Positions 8,500 to 17,238 of a DNA stretch of 64,000 nt are shown here, piece by piece. The position numbers and the translations under genes are program-made. The notes beneath the pieces were generated by a model. The model did not search any database and was not told where the DNA came from. It saw only the letters and a list, made by a program, of their open reading frames with translations. Numbering within the stretch: position 1 is the stretch's first letter; the number at the start of each line of letters is the position of its first letter. Source of the DNA: Gammaproteobacteria bacterium (GTDB lineage Bacteria; Pseudomonadota; Gammaproteobacteria; Steroidobacterales; Steroidobacteraceae); the NCBI GenBank assembly GCA_025358295.1, contig JANYJY010000022.1:1-64000 (forward strand), in the 5' to 3' direction.

Positions 8500-10635
8500 T
8501 CAATAAAATGCATCGCCGCGCTCAGCGCGGCCGGCCAACCAGGCCGAGGGTGAGAATCGAGCGCCGTACAGTGAGGCCATGCGCGTGCAGTCCGCCACGA
8601 ACGCGCCCACCCCCACACTGTCGATCAGCGACAGAGTCCCTCCCGTCCAAGACGGAAAGCCCCACGCCAGGAGCGAGCCCACATCGCCGTCCGCGGGATG
8701 GGTGAGAACACCCTCCTCCAGACAGCGCGCCGTCTCGAGCGCCTGGATATAGAGAAAGCGCTTCTTGATTTCATCGACGGACGGCTGCGCCGCAGCCACC
8801 GGGAACGCCTGCGAAAGCCCGCTCCACAGCCGCTTCACGCCGCCTTCCGGATAGTCGTAGAAGCCCTTGCCGTATTGTTTGCCCGGACGCTGCAGCTCCT
8901 CAACCATGCGCCGCATCACGTCGTAGGCGCAGGGTTTGACGAACTGGGCGCCGAGCGCGGCTGCGGTTTCCCCGGTGATTTTCCACGGCAATTCCACCGT
9001 GACTTCGTCCACCAGCGCCAGCGGCCCTACCGGAAAGCCGGCGAACTTGGCGGCGTTTTCGATCAACGCGGGAGCGACGCCATCTTCCAACATACGCATC
9101 CCTTCGTGAATGAAGGTCTGAAACACACGGCTGGTGTAAAACCCGCGGGAGTCGTTCACCAAGATGGGGGTCATCTTGAGTTGCGCAACGAAGTCCAGCG
9201 ACTTTGCCAGGGTCGCCTTGCTGGTATCGGCACCGACAATGACCTCAACCAGAGGCATGCGCTCCACCGGCGAGAAAAAATGCAGGCCGATGAATTGCGT
9301 GGGACGCGATGAGGCCTTGGCGAGGCCGGTGATGGGCAGGGTCGAGGTGTTGCTGGCAAAGATGCCGCCTTGGGGCATGGCCGCTTCCGCCTTGTCGGTA
9401 ACGCCGGCCTTGACGGCGGGGTCTTCGAACACGGCCTCGACAACGAGATCACAGCTGCTTAAATCAGCATAATCCGCAGTGGTCCTGATTCGGGCCAAGA
9501 TCTCATCGGCCGCAGCGCGGGTCTTTTGACCGCGTTCGACCGCTTTGGCCAGCAGTTTGACCGTGGCCGCCTTGCCCTTCTCCGCGAGTTCCGCGCTGCT
9601 GTCGAGCAACACCACAGCTATGCCGGCGGCGGCCGCCACATGCGCAACGCCCGATCCCATCATGCCGGCGCCCAGCACGCCCAAGGTCTTCACGGCCGAC
9701 TTCGGCACGCCTTGCGGTCGCCGCGCGAGCTTCATGGCCTCACCCTTGTTGACGAAGGTGGTGCGAATTAAATTGCGTGCCACGGAACCGCACAGCAAGT
9801 GGGCGAAATACTTCGATTCGACTTTGAGCGCCTTGTCGAAGGGCAACAAGGTGCCTTCGAAGATGCAGTCTAGAATGGCGATGGGCGCCGGATAGTTGTA
9901 CTGGGTCCTGGCGGCGATGATCGCCGGTTGAAAAGTCATGACCTGGACGATCGCCGGATTCAACAGACCGCCGCCGCCACGATAACTTTTCTTGTCCCAG
10001 GCACGCACCGGGTCCGGCGATTTCAACAACCATTGACGCGCGGTGTCGAGCAATGCGGTAGCAGGCACCACGGCATCGACCATGCACAACTTCAACGCTT
10101 CCGCCGGGGCGACTTTTTTCCCCTCCAAGAGCACCGCGAGGGACTGTTCCACGCCGATCATCCGTGGCAGGCGCTGCGTGCCGCCCGAACCCGGTAAGAG
10201 ACCGACCGTGACCTCAGGCAGGCCCACGACGGCTTTGGCATCATCGACGATGACACGATAATGGCACGCCAGGGCTAATTCATAACCGCCGCCCAACGCC
10301 AAGCCGTTGATGGCGGCGACGAAGGGTTTGCCGCAGGTCTCCAGGCGCCGATGCATGGCCACTGAGGGCTTTTGACTGAACTTGTACGCCTCTGCGGAGC
10401 TTATCTTGCCGCCGGCCAGGCCGAGAATGTACTTCAAATCCGCACCGGCCATGAAAGCCGGCTTGGATGAGGTCAGGATCGCACCGACGATGCGAGGATC
10501 CGTGGCGATCTGTTCGATCGCGGCAATGAATTCGTCCATCCACTGCGGCGACACCACATTCATGGGCTTGGTCGGGTCGTCGAAGGTGACGAGCGCAATT
10601 CCCGCGGCATCGACCTCTACAGTCAGCGTCTGCAT
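8500..10635 (-). CDS. FadB/FadJ-like enoyl-CoA hydratase / 3-hydroxyacyl-CoA dehydrogenase
   Basis: 711 aa from the ATG at 10635 (MQTLTVEVDAAGIALVTFDD). The crotonase domain (about 1-190) keeps both catalytic glutamates, Glu119 in GGGYELAL and Glu141 in GLPEVTVG, so it should be an active hydratase. The NAD domain starts at TLGVLGAGMMGSGVAHVAA (about residue 310), followed by HFFSPVERMPLVEVI and NDSRGFYTSRVFQTF with the catalytic dyad region. It carries out beta-oxidation steps 2 and 3. It lies 8 nt downstream of the thiolase and 6 nt upstream of the ACAD. The usual partner would be the thiolase at 10644, as in the FadAB/FadIJ trifunctional complex. Confidence 0.95.
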   Translation of the reverse strand: MQTLTVEVDAAGIALVTFDDPTKPMNVVSPQWMDEFIAAIEQIATDPRIVGAILTSSKPAFMAGADLKYILGLAGGKISSAEAYKFSQKPSVAMHRRLETCGKPFVAAINGLALGGGYELALACHYRVIVDDAKAVVGLPEVTVGLLPGSGGTQRLPRMIGVEQSLAVLLEGKKVAPAEALKLCMVDAVVPATALLDTARQWLLKSPDPVRAWDKKSYRGGGGLLNPAIVQVMTFQPAIIAARTQYNYPAPIAILDCIFEGTLLPFDKALKVESKYFAHLLCGSVARNLIRTTFVNKGEAMKLARRPQGVPKSAVKTLGVLGAGMMGSGVAHVAAAAGIAVVLLDSSAELAEKGKAATVKLLAKAVERGQKTRAAADEILARIRTTADYADLSSCDLVVEAVFEDPAVKAGVTDKAEAAMPQGGIFASNTSTLPITGLAKASSRPTQFIGLHFFSPVERMPLVEVIVGADTSKATLAKSLDFVAQLKMTPILVNDSRGFYTSRVFQTFIHEGMRMLEDGVAPALIENAAKFAGFPVGPLALVDEVTVELPWKITGETAAALGAQFVKPCAYDVMRRMVEELQRPGKQYGKGFYDYPEGGVKRLWSGLSQAFPVAAAQPSVDEIKKRFLYIQALETARCLEEGVLTHPADGDVGSLLAWGFPSWTGGTLSLIDSVGVGAFVADCTRMASLYGARFSPSAWLAGRAERGDAFY

Positions 10636-10643
10636 GATTCGTG

Positions 10644-11849
10644 TCACACTCTTTCGATAATGGTCGCGGTGCCGAGACCATTGCCGGCACACAGGGTGAT
10701 CAAGGCGCAATTCAAGTCGCGGCGTTCGAGTTCGTCGAGCGCGGTGCCGAGGATGATCGCGCCGGTGGCGCCCAGCGGATGGCCCATGGCAATGGCACCG
10801 CCGTTGGCATTCACCTTGCCGGGATCCAAATCCAACGCGCGAATGTAGCGCAGCACCACGGCCGCGAAAGCCTCGTTGATCTCGAACAAATCGATATCCT
10901 TGGTCTGCATGCCGCAGCGCTTCAATAGCTTCTGCGTGGTCGGTACCGGTGCGCTCAGCATGATGGTGGGCTCGGAACCCATGGACACGAACGCCTTGAT
11001 GCGCCCACGGGGCTTTTTGCCGATCTTAAGACCGAACTCCCGATTGCCGAGCAGCACGCCGGCGGAACCGTCGACGATGCCGCTGGAGTTGCCGCCTGTG
11101 TGCACATGATTGATGGCTTCGATTTGCGGATACTTGTGCAAGGCCACGGTATCGAAGCCACCCTGGCCCATGGCGACGAATGAGGGCTGCAATTTGCCAA
11201 GCCCTTCCAATGTCGTGTCCGGACGCATGAACTCGTCGCGATCGAGCACCACGTCGCCGGCCACATCGCGCACCGGCACCACGGACTTGTCAAAGTGATG
11301 GTTCTGCCACGCATGCGCAGCGCGCCGCTGGCTCTCAACCGCAAAGCCATCGACGTCGGCGCGCGAGAATCCATCCAAGGTGGCGATCAAATCGGCGCCG
11401 ATCCCCTGCGGGGCGAAATAATTGTGATAGGCCACCCACGGATCGGCAGACCATGCGCCACTGTCGGCGCCCATTGCCGTCCGCGACATGGACTCCACGC
11501 CGCCACCGATGGCCGCATCGTGTTGACCCGTCATGATTTGTGCCGCCGCCGCATTCACCGCCTCGAGCGCGGACGCACAGAAGCGGTGCACTTGCTGACC
11601 CGCCACGGACTCCGCATAGCCGGCGAGCAGGGCCGCGGCCCGCGCGATATTGCCGCCCTGCTCACCGACGGGTTGTGCACAGCCCATGATCACATCGTCG
11701 ATCAGCGCGGTATCCAGTGCGTTGCGCTCGGCCAGCGCGGCCAGCACCTGCTGCGCGAGCCGCACCGAGCTGATTTCATGCAGCGAGCCATCCGGCCGGC
11801 CGCGGCCGCGCGGCGTGCGCACGTGGTCGTAGATAAAGGCATCGGTCAT
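10644..11849 (-). CDS. 3-ketoacyl-CoA thiolase (FadA/FadI-like)
   Basis: 401 aa. Nucleophilic Cys91 lies in VHRFCASALEAV, the second half has NEAFAAVVLRYI and GHPLGATGAI, and the C-terminal acid/base Cys lies in LCAGNGLGTA. It cleaves 3-ketoacyl-CoA to acetyl-CoA (or propionyl-CoA for 2-methyl substrates) and a shortened acyl-CoA. It is encoded just before the FadB/J-like subunit, matching a multienzyme complex. Its RFCAS motif puts it closer to FadA-type thiolases than to the biosynthetic-looking one at 5022. Confidence 0.94.
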   Translation of the reverse strand: MTDAFIYDHVRTPRGRGRPDGSLHEISSVRLAQQVLAALAERNALDTALIDDVIMGCAQPVGEQGGNIARAAALLAGYAESVAGQQVHRFCASALEAVNAAAAQIMTGQHDAAIGGGVESMSRTAMGADSGAWSADPWVAYHNYFAPQGIGADLIATLDGFSRADVDGFAVESQRRAAHAWQNHHFDKSVVPVRDVAGDVVLDRDEFMRPDTTLEGLGKLQPSFVAMGQGGFDTVALHKYPQIEAINHVHTGGNSSGIVDGSAGVLLGNREFGLKIGKKPRGRIKAFVSMGSEPTIMLSAPVPTTQKLLKRCGMQTKDIDLFEINEAFAAVVLRYIRALDLDPGKVNANGGAIAMGHPLGATGAIILGTALDELERRDLNCALITLCAGNGLGTATIIERV

Positions 11850-11867
11850 CGCGTTACACTCGGTGAG

Positions 11868-12356
11868 TTATTCGGTTGCGGGCGCATGCCATTTCCCGTC
11901 CTGATGACTTTCATAGGGCGAGGCGATCTCGAGCAATACCCCATGCGCGCTTTTGTTGGACACCCAACCCCAGCGCTGCCAGGGCATGGTGGGGTCGCTG
12001 TAGACCTGTCCCCCGGATGCCACTTCGATGCCCTCCGCGGACAGCTTGGCGAGCGAGCCCGCCACATCGCCCGTCGTGAAACACAGGTGATGCACATGCT
12101 CGCCGACCTTCTCCAGGCGCCTGCCAAGCGGCGTATCCGGTGCCGGCTGAATGAACTGTATCTCGCAGCCATGGTGCGAGACGAAGGTCGCCCAGCGCAT
12201 GCCTGAATCAGCGCCTCCGGCAAAATCATCGTATTTGACCAGCGGCTCTTTGAGCTGGCCGGGGTCGAGCACGCCTAAGATCTTGGTCCAGTCCTCAATC
12301 GCCTTATCGAGATCGTTGACGAGCATGCAAACATGAGCAAAGGGACCGCTGGGCAT
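11868..12356 (-). CDS. VOC-family protein, methylmalonyl-CoA epimerase-like
   Basis: 162 aa from the ATG at 12356 (MPSGPFAHVCMLVNDLDKAI). Two beta-alpha-beta-beta-beta modules are visible. Metal-ligand candidates are His8 in FAHVCMLV, Gln/Glu in CEIQFIQ, His in GEHVHHLCFTT and Glu in GVLLEIASP, as in methylmalonyl-CoA epimerase. The position inside an acyl-CoA operon with a methylacyl racemase suggests epimerisation of a branched or propionyl-derived CoA ester, but other VOC chemistry (lyase, isomerase) cannot be excluded. Confidence 0.78.
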   Translation of the reverse strand: MPSGPFAHVCMLVNDLDKAIEDWTKILGVLDPGQLKEPLVKYDDFAGGADSGMRWATFVSHHGCEIQFIQPAPDTPLGRRLEKVGEHVHHLCFTTGDVAGSLAKLSAEGIEVASGGQVYSDPTMPWQRWGWVSNKSAHGVLLEIASPYESHQDGKWHAPATE

Positions 12357-12387
12357 GACACTGACTCCTGCAAGCAATAAATGAAAT

Positions 12388-12801
12388 TCATCGAATCGCG
12401 GCCAAGGTGAGCGTCGCGGTGCCGGTGATGACCGGCCCGCGTGCCTCGGCCCGAAGCCAGACCTCGCACTTGATCTGTGGGGCATCATCCCCGCCGCTTA
12501 ACTCCAACACCCTACCGGATGCCTCGACCGCCTCGCCGCCGAACACATTGTCCACATAGCGCACCTCCAGAGTGTCGATGCGCGCGCCGGGGAAGGCAGA
12601 TTGCAGCATGCTGATGACATAGGCCAGATTGGCCGGACCCTGGTTGATGACGCGCTCCCCCAATCCCTTCGCGGCGACCGCCCTGGGGTCTAAGTGAAGC
12701 GGATTCGGATCGCGTAGGAACCCAGCCCACGCCTTCATTCCTTGCGGACTGACGTCGGCAATGCGCAAGGCCTTGAGCGTATCCCCGATCATGGGATTCA
12801 T
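12388..12801 (-). CDS. MaoC-like hot-dog hydratase subunit
   Basis: 137 aa with an (R)-hydratase-type motif DPNPLHLDP followed by a short helix, giving the Asp/His pair of hydratase-2 enzymes, and a C-terminal strand VRYVDNVFGGEAVEASGRV. The start overlaps the preceding FAS1-type hot-dog gene by 4 nt. Single-hot-dog MaoC proteins paired with a second hot-dog protein form heteromeric enoyl-CoA hydratases such as ChsH1/ChsH2 for bulky steroid side chains. I infer the same arrangement here, giving a hydratase that takes bulky or branched enoyl-CoAs in addition to the FadB-like one. Confidence 0.82.
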   Translation of the reverse strand: MNPMIGDTLKALRIADVSPQGMKAWAGFLRDPNPLHLDPRAVAAKGLGERVINQGPANLAYVISMLQSAFPGARIDTLEVRYVDNVFGGEAVEASGRVLELSGGDDAPQIKCEVWLRAEARGPVITGTATLTLAAIR

Positions 12802-13253
12802 GACAGATGCCTTCGCGGCAGGACCCAGACATTCGTGGTCTTGAGCACCGCGGTGCCGTCGGGCAACGACAATCGCAACTCATACTCCAGCATATCCATG
12901 ACCCCGAGCTTGCGGCTAAGCTTGCGGATCAGGCCCAGAATCTCGCCAGTGACCTGGTAAAGAACCTCAGTCATCAGCGGCTGCGAAAAGCCCACCTTGG
13001 TTGACGTGATCATCGGTCCGTCTTCGACATCGAAATCGCAGGTCTTACACAGCTCCGCCACCGTCATTCCCATGCCGATCTGCGTTGCGATGTAAAAATA
13101 GATCGGGTGAGCACTGCCGTCCTCGGCCGGCGCCACGCCGATGGTTGCGCAAAGCGCGCGATTCTCATCGGCACTGATGACATAGGGCGTCTTGCCGGAC
13201 AGCGAAATTCCGGCAACCGACGGCGCGTCAGGCAGGGGCTTTAGCGGGTCCAT
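12798..13253 (-). CDS. hot-dog (FAS1-type dehydratase-like) partner subunit
   Basis: 151 aa with a MaoC N-terminal / FAS1-dehydratase-like pattern: entry segment SGKTPYVISADENRALCATIGV, central HPIYFYIATQIGMGM and the strand VGFSQPLMTEVLYQVTGEI. No clear D-x4-H hydratase motif, so it is probably the substrate-shaping half of a heterodimer with the adjacent MaoC gene (4-nt overlap). Its own start overlaps the upstream SDR by 13 nt. The function is inferred from pairing; alone it would be an uncharacterised hot-dog protein. Confidence 0.75.
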   Translation of the reverse strand: MDPLKPLPDAPSVAGISLSGKTPYVISADENRALCATIGVAPAEDGSAHPIYFYIATQIGMGMTVAELCKTCDFDVEDGPMITSTKVGFSQPLMTEVLYQVTGEILGLIRKLSRKLGVMDMLEYELRLSLPDGTAVLKTTNVWVLPRRHLS

Positions 13254-14032
13254 GGATCACCGAATCCCGAAGCCGGCATGAGCATGGTCGACAAGCCTCC
13301 ATCGACCGTGAGATCGACTCCCGTGATGTACATCGCGTCGGGACCGAGCAGGAAAGAGATTGCGGCAGCCTGATTCTCCGGCGTACCGATCAGATGCAGG
13401 GGATTGCGCTGCGCCGCGACTGCCCGCTGGACGGGATCGGCGTAACGCACATCCGTCATCGGCGTGTGCGTCGAGCCGGGCGATACGGTGTTGCATCTAA
13501 TGCCGTCGGGCCCCCATTCCAGGGCCATCTGGCGCACCAACATGATCAACGCCGCCTTGCTGGCGCTATAGGCCCCGAGCGGAGGCGTTGGGTGATGCGC
13601 CGAAATCGACGCCGTCGCGACGATGCCGCCGCGGGACGCGGCCAACAGAGGATGCGCCGCCTTGGCCAGCAACCAGGTCGCCCGTGTGTTCACGGCGAAC
13701 GCGCGCTCGTAGTCCGCCAGCGAAAGATTCAGCAGGCTGGAGCGCTGGATGATCCCGGCGTTGCTCACGAGCGCATCCAGGCCGCCGAAGGCCTGCCGCG
13801 CCGCATTCATGACGGCCTCGGCGAGGCTGGGATCGGTCAAATCGGCCACCTGCGTCTTCGCCTCGGCGTGCTCCGCCCGCAGCAGCGCTGCGGTTTCCTC
13901 GAGCCCTTCCTTCGCCACGTCGACCAACAATAGATGAGCCGGCTTGCCTTCCCGGCTCGCCGAATCACGCCCGAGCCGAATTGCGGCCGCGCGGCCAATT
14001 CCGCCGGCTGCGCCGGTGACAATAACCCTCAT
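13241..14032 (-). CDS. SDR family oxidoreductase
   Basis: 263 aa from the ATG at 14032 (MRVIVTGAAGGIGRAAAIRL). TGAAGGIG for cofactor, SNAG, the Ser-Tyr-Lys set with YSASK, and a VSPGSTHTPM loop that resembles EntA/DhbA-like dehydrogenases. The long C-terminal tail after the usual VDGG (STMLMPASGFGDPWTR) is unusual. It is the first gene of the eight-gene operon, with the shared palindromic element 70 nt upstream. Probably a hydroxyacyl-CoA or alcohol dehydrogenase of the pathway; the substrate is not predictable. Confidence 0.88.
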   Translation of the reverse strand: MRVIVTGAAGGIGRAAAIRLGRDSASREGKPAHLLLVDVAKEGLEETAALLRAEHAEAKTQVADLTDPSLAEAVMNAARQAFGGLDALVSNAGIIQRSSLLNLSLADYERAFAVNTRATWLLAKAAHPLLAASRGGIVATASISAHHPTPPLGAYSASKAALIMLVRQMALEWGPDGIRCNTVSPGSTHTPMTDVRYADPVQRAVAAQRNPLHLIGTPENQAAAISFLLGPDAMYITGVDLTVDGGLSTMLMPASGFGDPWTR

Positions 14033-14101
14033 GTTTGCGAACCCTCTGGCGACAGTCCCGGTATCCTCGCCCCAACATGGCACATGGGGTATCGCAGGTT
14101 G

Positions 14102-14116
14102 CCTACCTAAAGATAG
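14102..14116. promoter_or_regulatory. palindromic element shared by two acyl-CoA operons (copy 2)
   Basis: CCTACCTAAAGATAG on the plus strand, 13 of 15 bases identical to the element at 4472-4486. It can fold as CCTA-AAGA-TAGG (14106-14117). It lies 70 nt upstream of the SDR start that opens the eight-gene operon, almost the same distance as copy 1 from its operon. The conserved sequence and distance suggest a common regulator or promoter. Confidence 0.5.
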
Positions 14117-14206
14117 GATTGGCGGCTTGGGCTGCCCCGCTCGCCCATCCCAGAACTACCCGACGGAGCAAAACTTGATTCAGGCAAAGGGCTCGACAGT
14201 GAAATC

Positions 14207-14227
14207 ATGTCATCTTTACAGTGACAT
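14207..14227. promoter_or_regulatory. inverted repeat upstream of cysD
   Basis: ATGTCA (14207-14212) and TGACAT (14222-14227) form a perfect 6-bp inverted repeat with a 9-bp spacer, 45 nt before the cysD ATG. Possible operator of the sulfate-activation operon. The arms are short, so chance is not excluded. Confidence 0.3.
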
Positions 14228-14272
14228 ATGGGGCATGGGCCCGTTCTGCACCTGCGCCGCGACGACGTGAAT

Positions 14273-15193
14273 ATGGACGCGACCCCGAACAAAATCGTCT
14301 CGCTGACGCATCTACAGCGCCTGGAATCCGAAAGCATTCACATCATGCGAGAGGTCGTCGCCGAGAGCGAACGCCCCGTCATGCTGTATTCGGTGGGCAA
14401 GGACAGCGCGGTGATGCTGCATCTCGCCCGCAAGGCGTTCCACCCCAGCCCCCCACCCTTCCCGCTGCTGCATGTCGATACGACTTGGAAGTTCCGCGCC
14501 ATGTACGACATGCGCGATCGCATGGCACGCGACAGCGGCATGCAGCTCATCGTGCATCACAATCCGGAGGCCAAGGCGCGCGGTATCAACCCCTTCGACC
14601 ATGGCGCCCTGCATACCGACCTGTGGAAGACCGAAGGCTTGAAACAGGCGCTGACCCAACACGGCTTCGATGCCGCCTTCGGCGGCGCGCGGCGCGACGA
14701 GGAAAAATCCCGCGCCAAGGAGCGGATATTTTCCTTTCGTTCGGCCAACCATCGCTGGGACCCGAAGAATCAGCGCCCGGAGCTATGGCATATTTATAAT
14801 TCGCGCAAGACCAAGAGCGAGAGCATCCGCGTCTTTCCGATTTCAAATTGGACCGAACTCGACATCTGGCAGTACATTCATCTTGAGAACATCCCCATCG
14901 TGCCCCTGTATCTCGCAGCGCCGCGCCCCACGGTCGAGCGCGACGGACTCTTGCTCATGGTCGATGACGAGCGGTTCCGCCTGCGGCCGGGTGAAGTGCC
15001 GGTGACGCGATCGGTGCGCTTTCGCACGCTCGGCTGTTACCCCCTGACCGGCGCCATCGAGAGTACGGCCACGACACTGCCACAGATCATCCAGGAAATG
15101 CTGCTCACCACCACATCCGAGCGCCAGGGTCGCGCCATCGATCACGATCATTCCGCATCGATGGAGACGAAGAAACAGGCGGGTTACTTCTAG
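14273..15193 (+). CDS. cysD: sulfate adenylyltransferase subunit 2
   Basis: 306 aa from the ATG at 14273; homology to CysD begins at [18 protein letters not shown], so upstream in-frame ATG codons are unlikely. The PP-loop ATP-pyrophosphatase motif is [18 protein letters not shown]; also [11 protein letters not shown] and a C-terminal region with [19 protein letters not shown]. With CysN it forms ATP sulfurylase, making APS from sulfate and ATP. Its TAG stop overlaps the GTG start of cysNC (TAGTG), so translation is coupled. No APS/PAPS reductase or sulfite reductase genes are in view. Confidence 0.97.
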   Translation: MDATPNKIVSLTHLQRLESESIHIMREVVAESERPVMLYSVGKDSAVMLHLARKAFHPSPPPFPLLHVDTTWKFRAMYDMRDRMARDSGMQLIVHHNPEAKARGINPFDHGALHTDLWKTEGLKQALTQHGFDAAFGGARRDEEKSRAKERIFSFRSANHRWDPKNQRPELWHIYNSRKTKSESIRVFPISNWTELDIWQYIHLENIPIVPLYLAAPRPTVERDGLLLMVDDERFRLRPGEVPVTRSVRFRTLGCYPLTGAIESTATTLPQIIQEMLLTTTSERQGRAIDHDHSASMETKKQAGYF

Positions 15194-17148
15194 TGCACAC
15201 TCCTTCCTCACCCTCCGTATACAAGGCTCATGACCTCGTCGGCGAAGATATCGACGCCTATCTGATTCAACACCAGCACAAGTCCCTGCTTCGATTCATC
15301 ACTTGCGGCTCTGTCGATGACGGCAAGTCGACTTTGATCGGCCGGCTGCTGTACGACTCGAAAATGATTTTCGAGGATCAACTCGCGGCGCTCGAGGCCG
15401 ATAGCAAGCGCATCGGCACTCAGGGCCAGAACATCGACTTCGCATTGTTGGTTGACGGACTGGCCGCCGAGCGCGAACAGGGCATCACCATCGACGTCGC
15501 CTATCGCTTCTTTGCCACGGAGCGGCGCAAATTCATCGTCGCGGACACCCCCGGCCATGAGCAATACACGCGCAATATGGTGACCGGCGCATCCACCGCC
15601 GACCTTGCCGTCATTTTGATCGACGCGCGCAAGGGAGTGCTGACCCAGACGCGTCGGCACAGCTACCTCGCTCACCTCATCGGCATCGAGAATCTGGTGT
15701 TGGCCGTCAACAAGATGGATCTCGTTGGCTACGATCAAGCGAAATACGAAGAAATCCTTGTCGCCTATCAAGATTTTGCCCACAACATAGGCATCAAGCA
15801 CTTTGTGCCCATTCCAATTTCCGGACTGGCCGGCGACAACATCACGACGGCATCGGTCAATACACCCTGGTACAGCGGCCCCACCTTGATGCAGCATCTG
15901 GAAACTGTCGAGATCGACATCAGCGCAGCGCAGCTGCGCCCGTTCCGCATGCCGGTGCAATGGGTCAACCGCCCCAATCTCGATTTCCGCGGCTTTTGCG
16001 GACTGATCTCCGACGGGCAGATCAGGCCGGGCGATGCCATCCGCGTATTGCCCTCGGGAAGGACCTCCACCGTGGCGAGGATAGTCACTTTGGATGGCGA
16101 TCTCGATGTTGCCGTGGCCGGCCAGTCAATCACGCTCACCTTAACGGATGAAGTCGATTGCAGCCGTGGGGACGTGCTGTCGATTGCCGGCGATCCCCCG
16201 GAAGTGGCCGATCAATTCGAAGCCACCCTCGTCTGGATGGCCGACGAAGAATTGTTGCCCGGGCGTCCCTACTGGCTGAAACTCGCCACACAATTGGTCA
16301 GCGCGACCATCCATAGTCCCAAGTACCAGATTAACGTCAATACCATGGAACATCTGGCGGCGAAGACGCTGGGCCTCAACGCCATAGGAATCGCAAGCCT
16401 GACCACCGACAAGCCCGTGGTGTTCCAGCCCTACGAGCAAAGCCACGATCTTGGCGGATTCATCCTGATCGATAAGATCAGCAATGCGACGGTCGCTGCC
16501 GGCATGCTGCACTTCGCCCTGCGCCGGTCGAGCAACGTGCATTGGCAGGCTCTGGACATCGATCGCGACGCGCATGCGCGATTGAAACACCAGCAGCCCC
16601 GTCTACTGTGGTTCACCGGCCTGAGCGGCTCGGGAAAATCCAGCATCGCCAATCTTGTGCAAAGAAAACTATACGCGCTGGGCAAACACAGCTTCCTGCT
16701 GGACGGCGATAATATCCGTCATGGCTTGAACAAGGACTTAGGCTTCACGGACGCCGACCGCGTGGAGAACATCCGTCGCATCGGCGAAGTCGCCAAGCTG
16801 ATGACCGACGCGGGCCTGATCGTACTGACGGCATTCATTTCCCCGTTCCGCGCCGAGCGGCGCATGGTGCGCGGCCTGATGCAGGCCGGAGAGTTCATCG
16901 AAATCTATGTCGAGACTCCGCTCGAAGTCGCCGAACAACGTGACGTGAAGGGCCTCTATAAGAAAGCCAGAGCCGGAGTCCTGAAAAACTTCACCGGCAT
17001 CGACTCACCCTATGAGCCGCCCGAAGCGCCCGAAATCCGCGTCAATACAGTGGCAACCTCAGCCGAGCAGGCCGCCGAAGAAATCGTCACCTATGTGCTG
17101 CGCCACTCGCTTCTCGCGCCCTATGTCGATGGCGACAACTGGCCGTAA
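15193..17148 (+). CDS. cysNC: bifunctional sulfate adenylyltransferase subunit 1 / adenylylsulfate kinase
   Basis: 651 aa. The CysN part (about 1-460) is an EF-Tu-like GTPase: P-loop [10 protein letters not shown], switch region [17 protein letters not shown] and NKMDLV, followed by beta-barrel domains. The C-terminal about 200 residues are an APS kinase: P-loop [28 protein letters not shown], and [12 protein letters not shown]. The fused enzyme makes APS and phosphorylates it to PAPS. Such fusions (NodQ-like) serve assimilation through PAPS or supply sulfotransferases. Starts at GTG 15193, overlapping cysD by one base. Confidence 0.97.
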   Translation: MHTPSSPSVYKAHDLVGEDIDAYLIQHQHKSLLRFITCGSVDDGKSTLIGRLLYDSKMIFEDQLAALEADSKRIGTQGQNIDFALLVDGLAAEREQGITIDVAYRFFATERRKFIVADTPGHEQYTRNMVTGASTADLAVILIDARKGVLTQTRRHSYLAHLIGIENLVLAVNKMDLVGYDQAKYEEILVAYQDFAHNIGIKHFVPIPISGLAGDNITTASVNTPWYSGPTLMQHLETVEIDISAAQLRPFRMPVQWVNRPNLDFRGFCGLISDGQIRPGDAIRVLPSGRTSTVARIVTLDGDLDVAVAGQSITLTLTDEVDCSRGDVLSIAGDPPEVADQFEATLVWMADEELLPGRPYWLKLATQLVSATIHSPKYQINVNTMEHLAAKTLGLNAIGIASLTTDKPVVFQPYEQSHDLGGFILIDKISNATVAAGMLHFALRRSSNVHWQALDIDRDAHARLKHQQPRLLWFTGLSGSGKSSIANLVQRKLYALGKHSFLLDGDNIRHGLNKDLGFTDADRVENIRRIGEVAKLMTDAGLIVLTAFISPFRAERRMVRGLMQAGEFIEIYVETPLEVAEQRDVKGLYKKARAGVLKNFTGIDSPYEPPEAPEIRVNTVATSAEQAAEEIVTYVLRHSLLAPYVDGDNWP

Positions 17149-17238
17149 CGGCGTTGAGGTGCGACTTACTGCTTGACCGCGCCGCCCCTCGACCCTAGAT
17201 TCCCCACTCACATTATTCAGATCAAGGGGAATAGCAGC

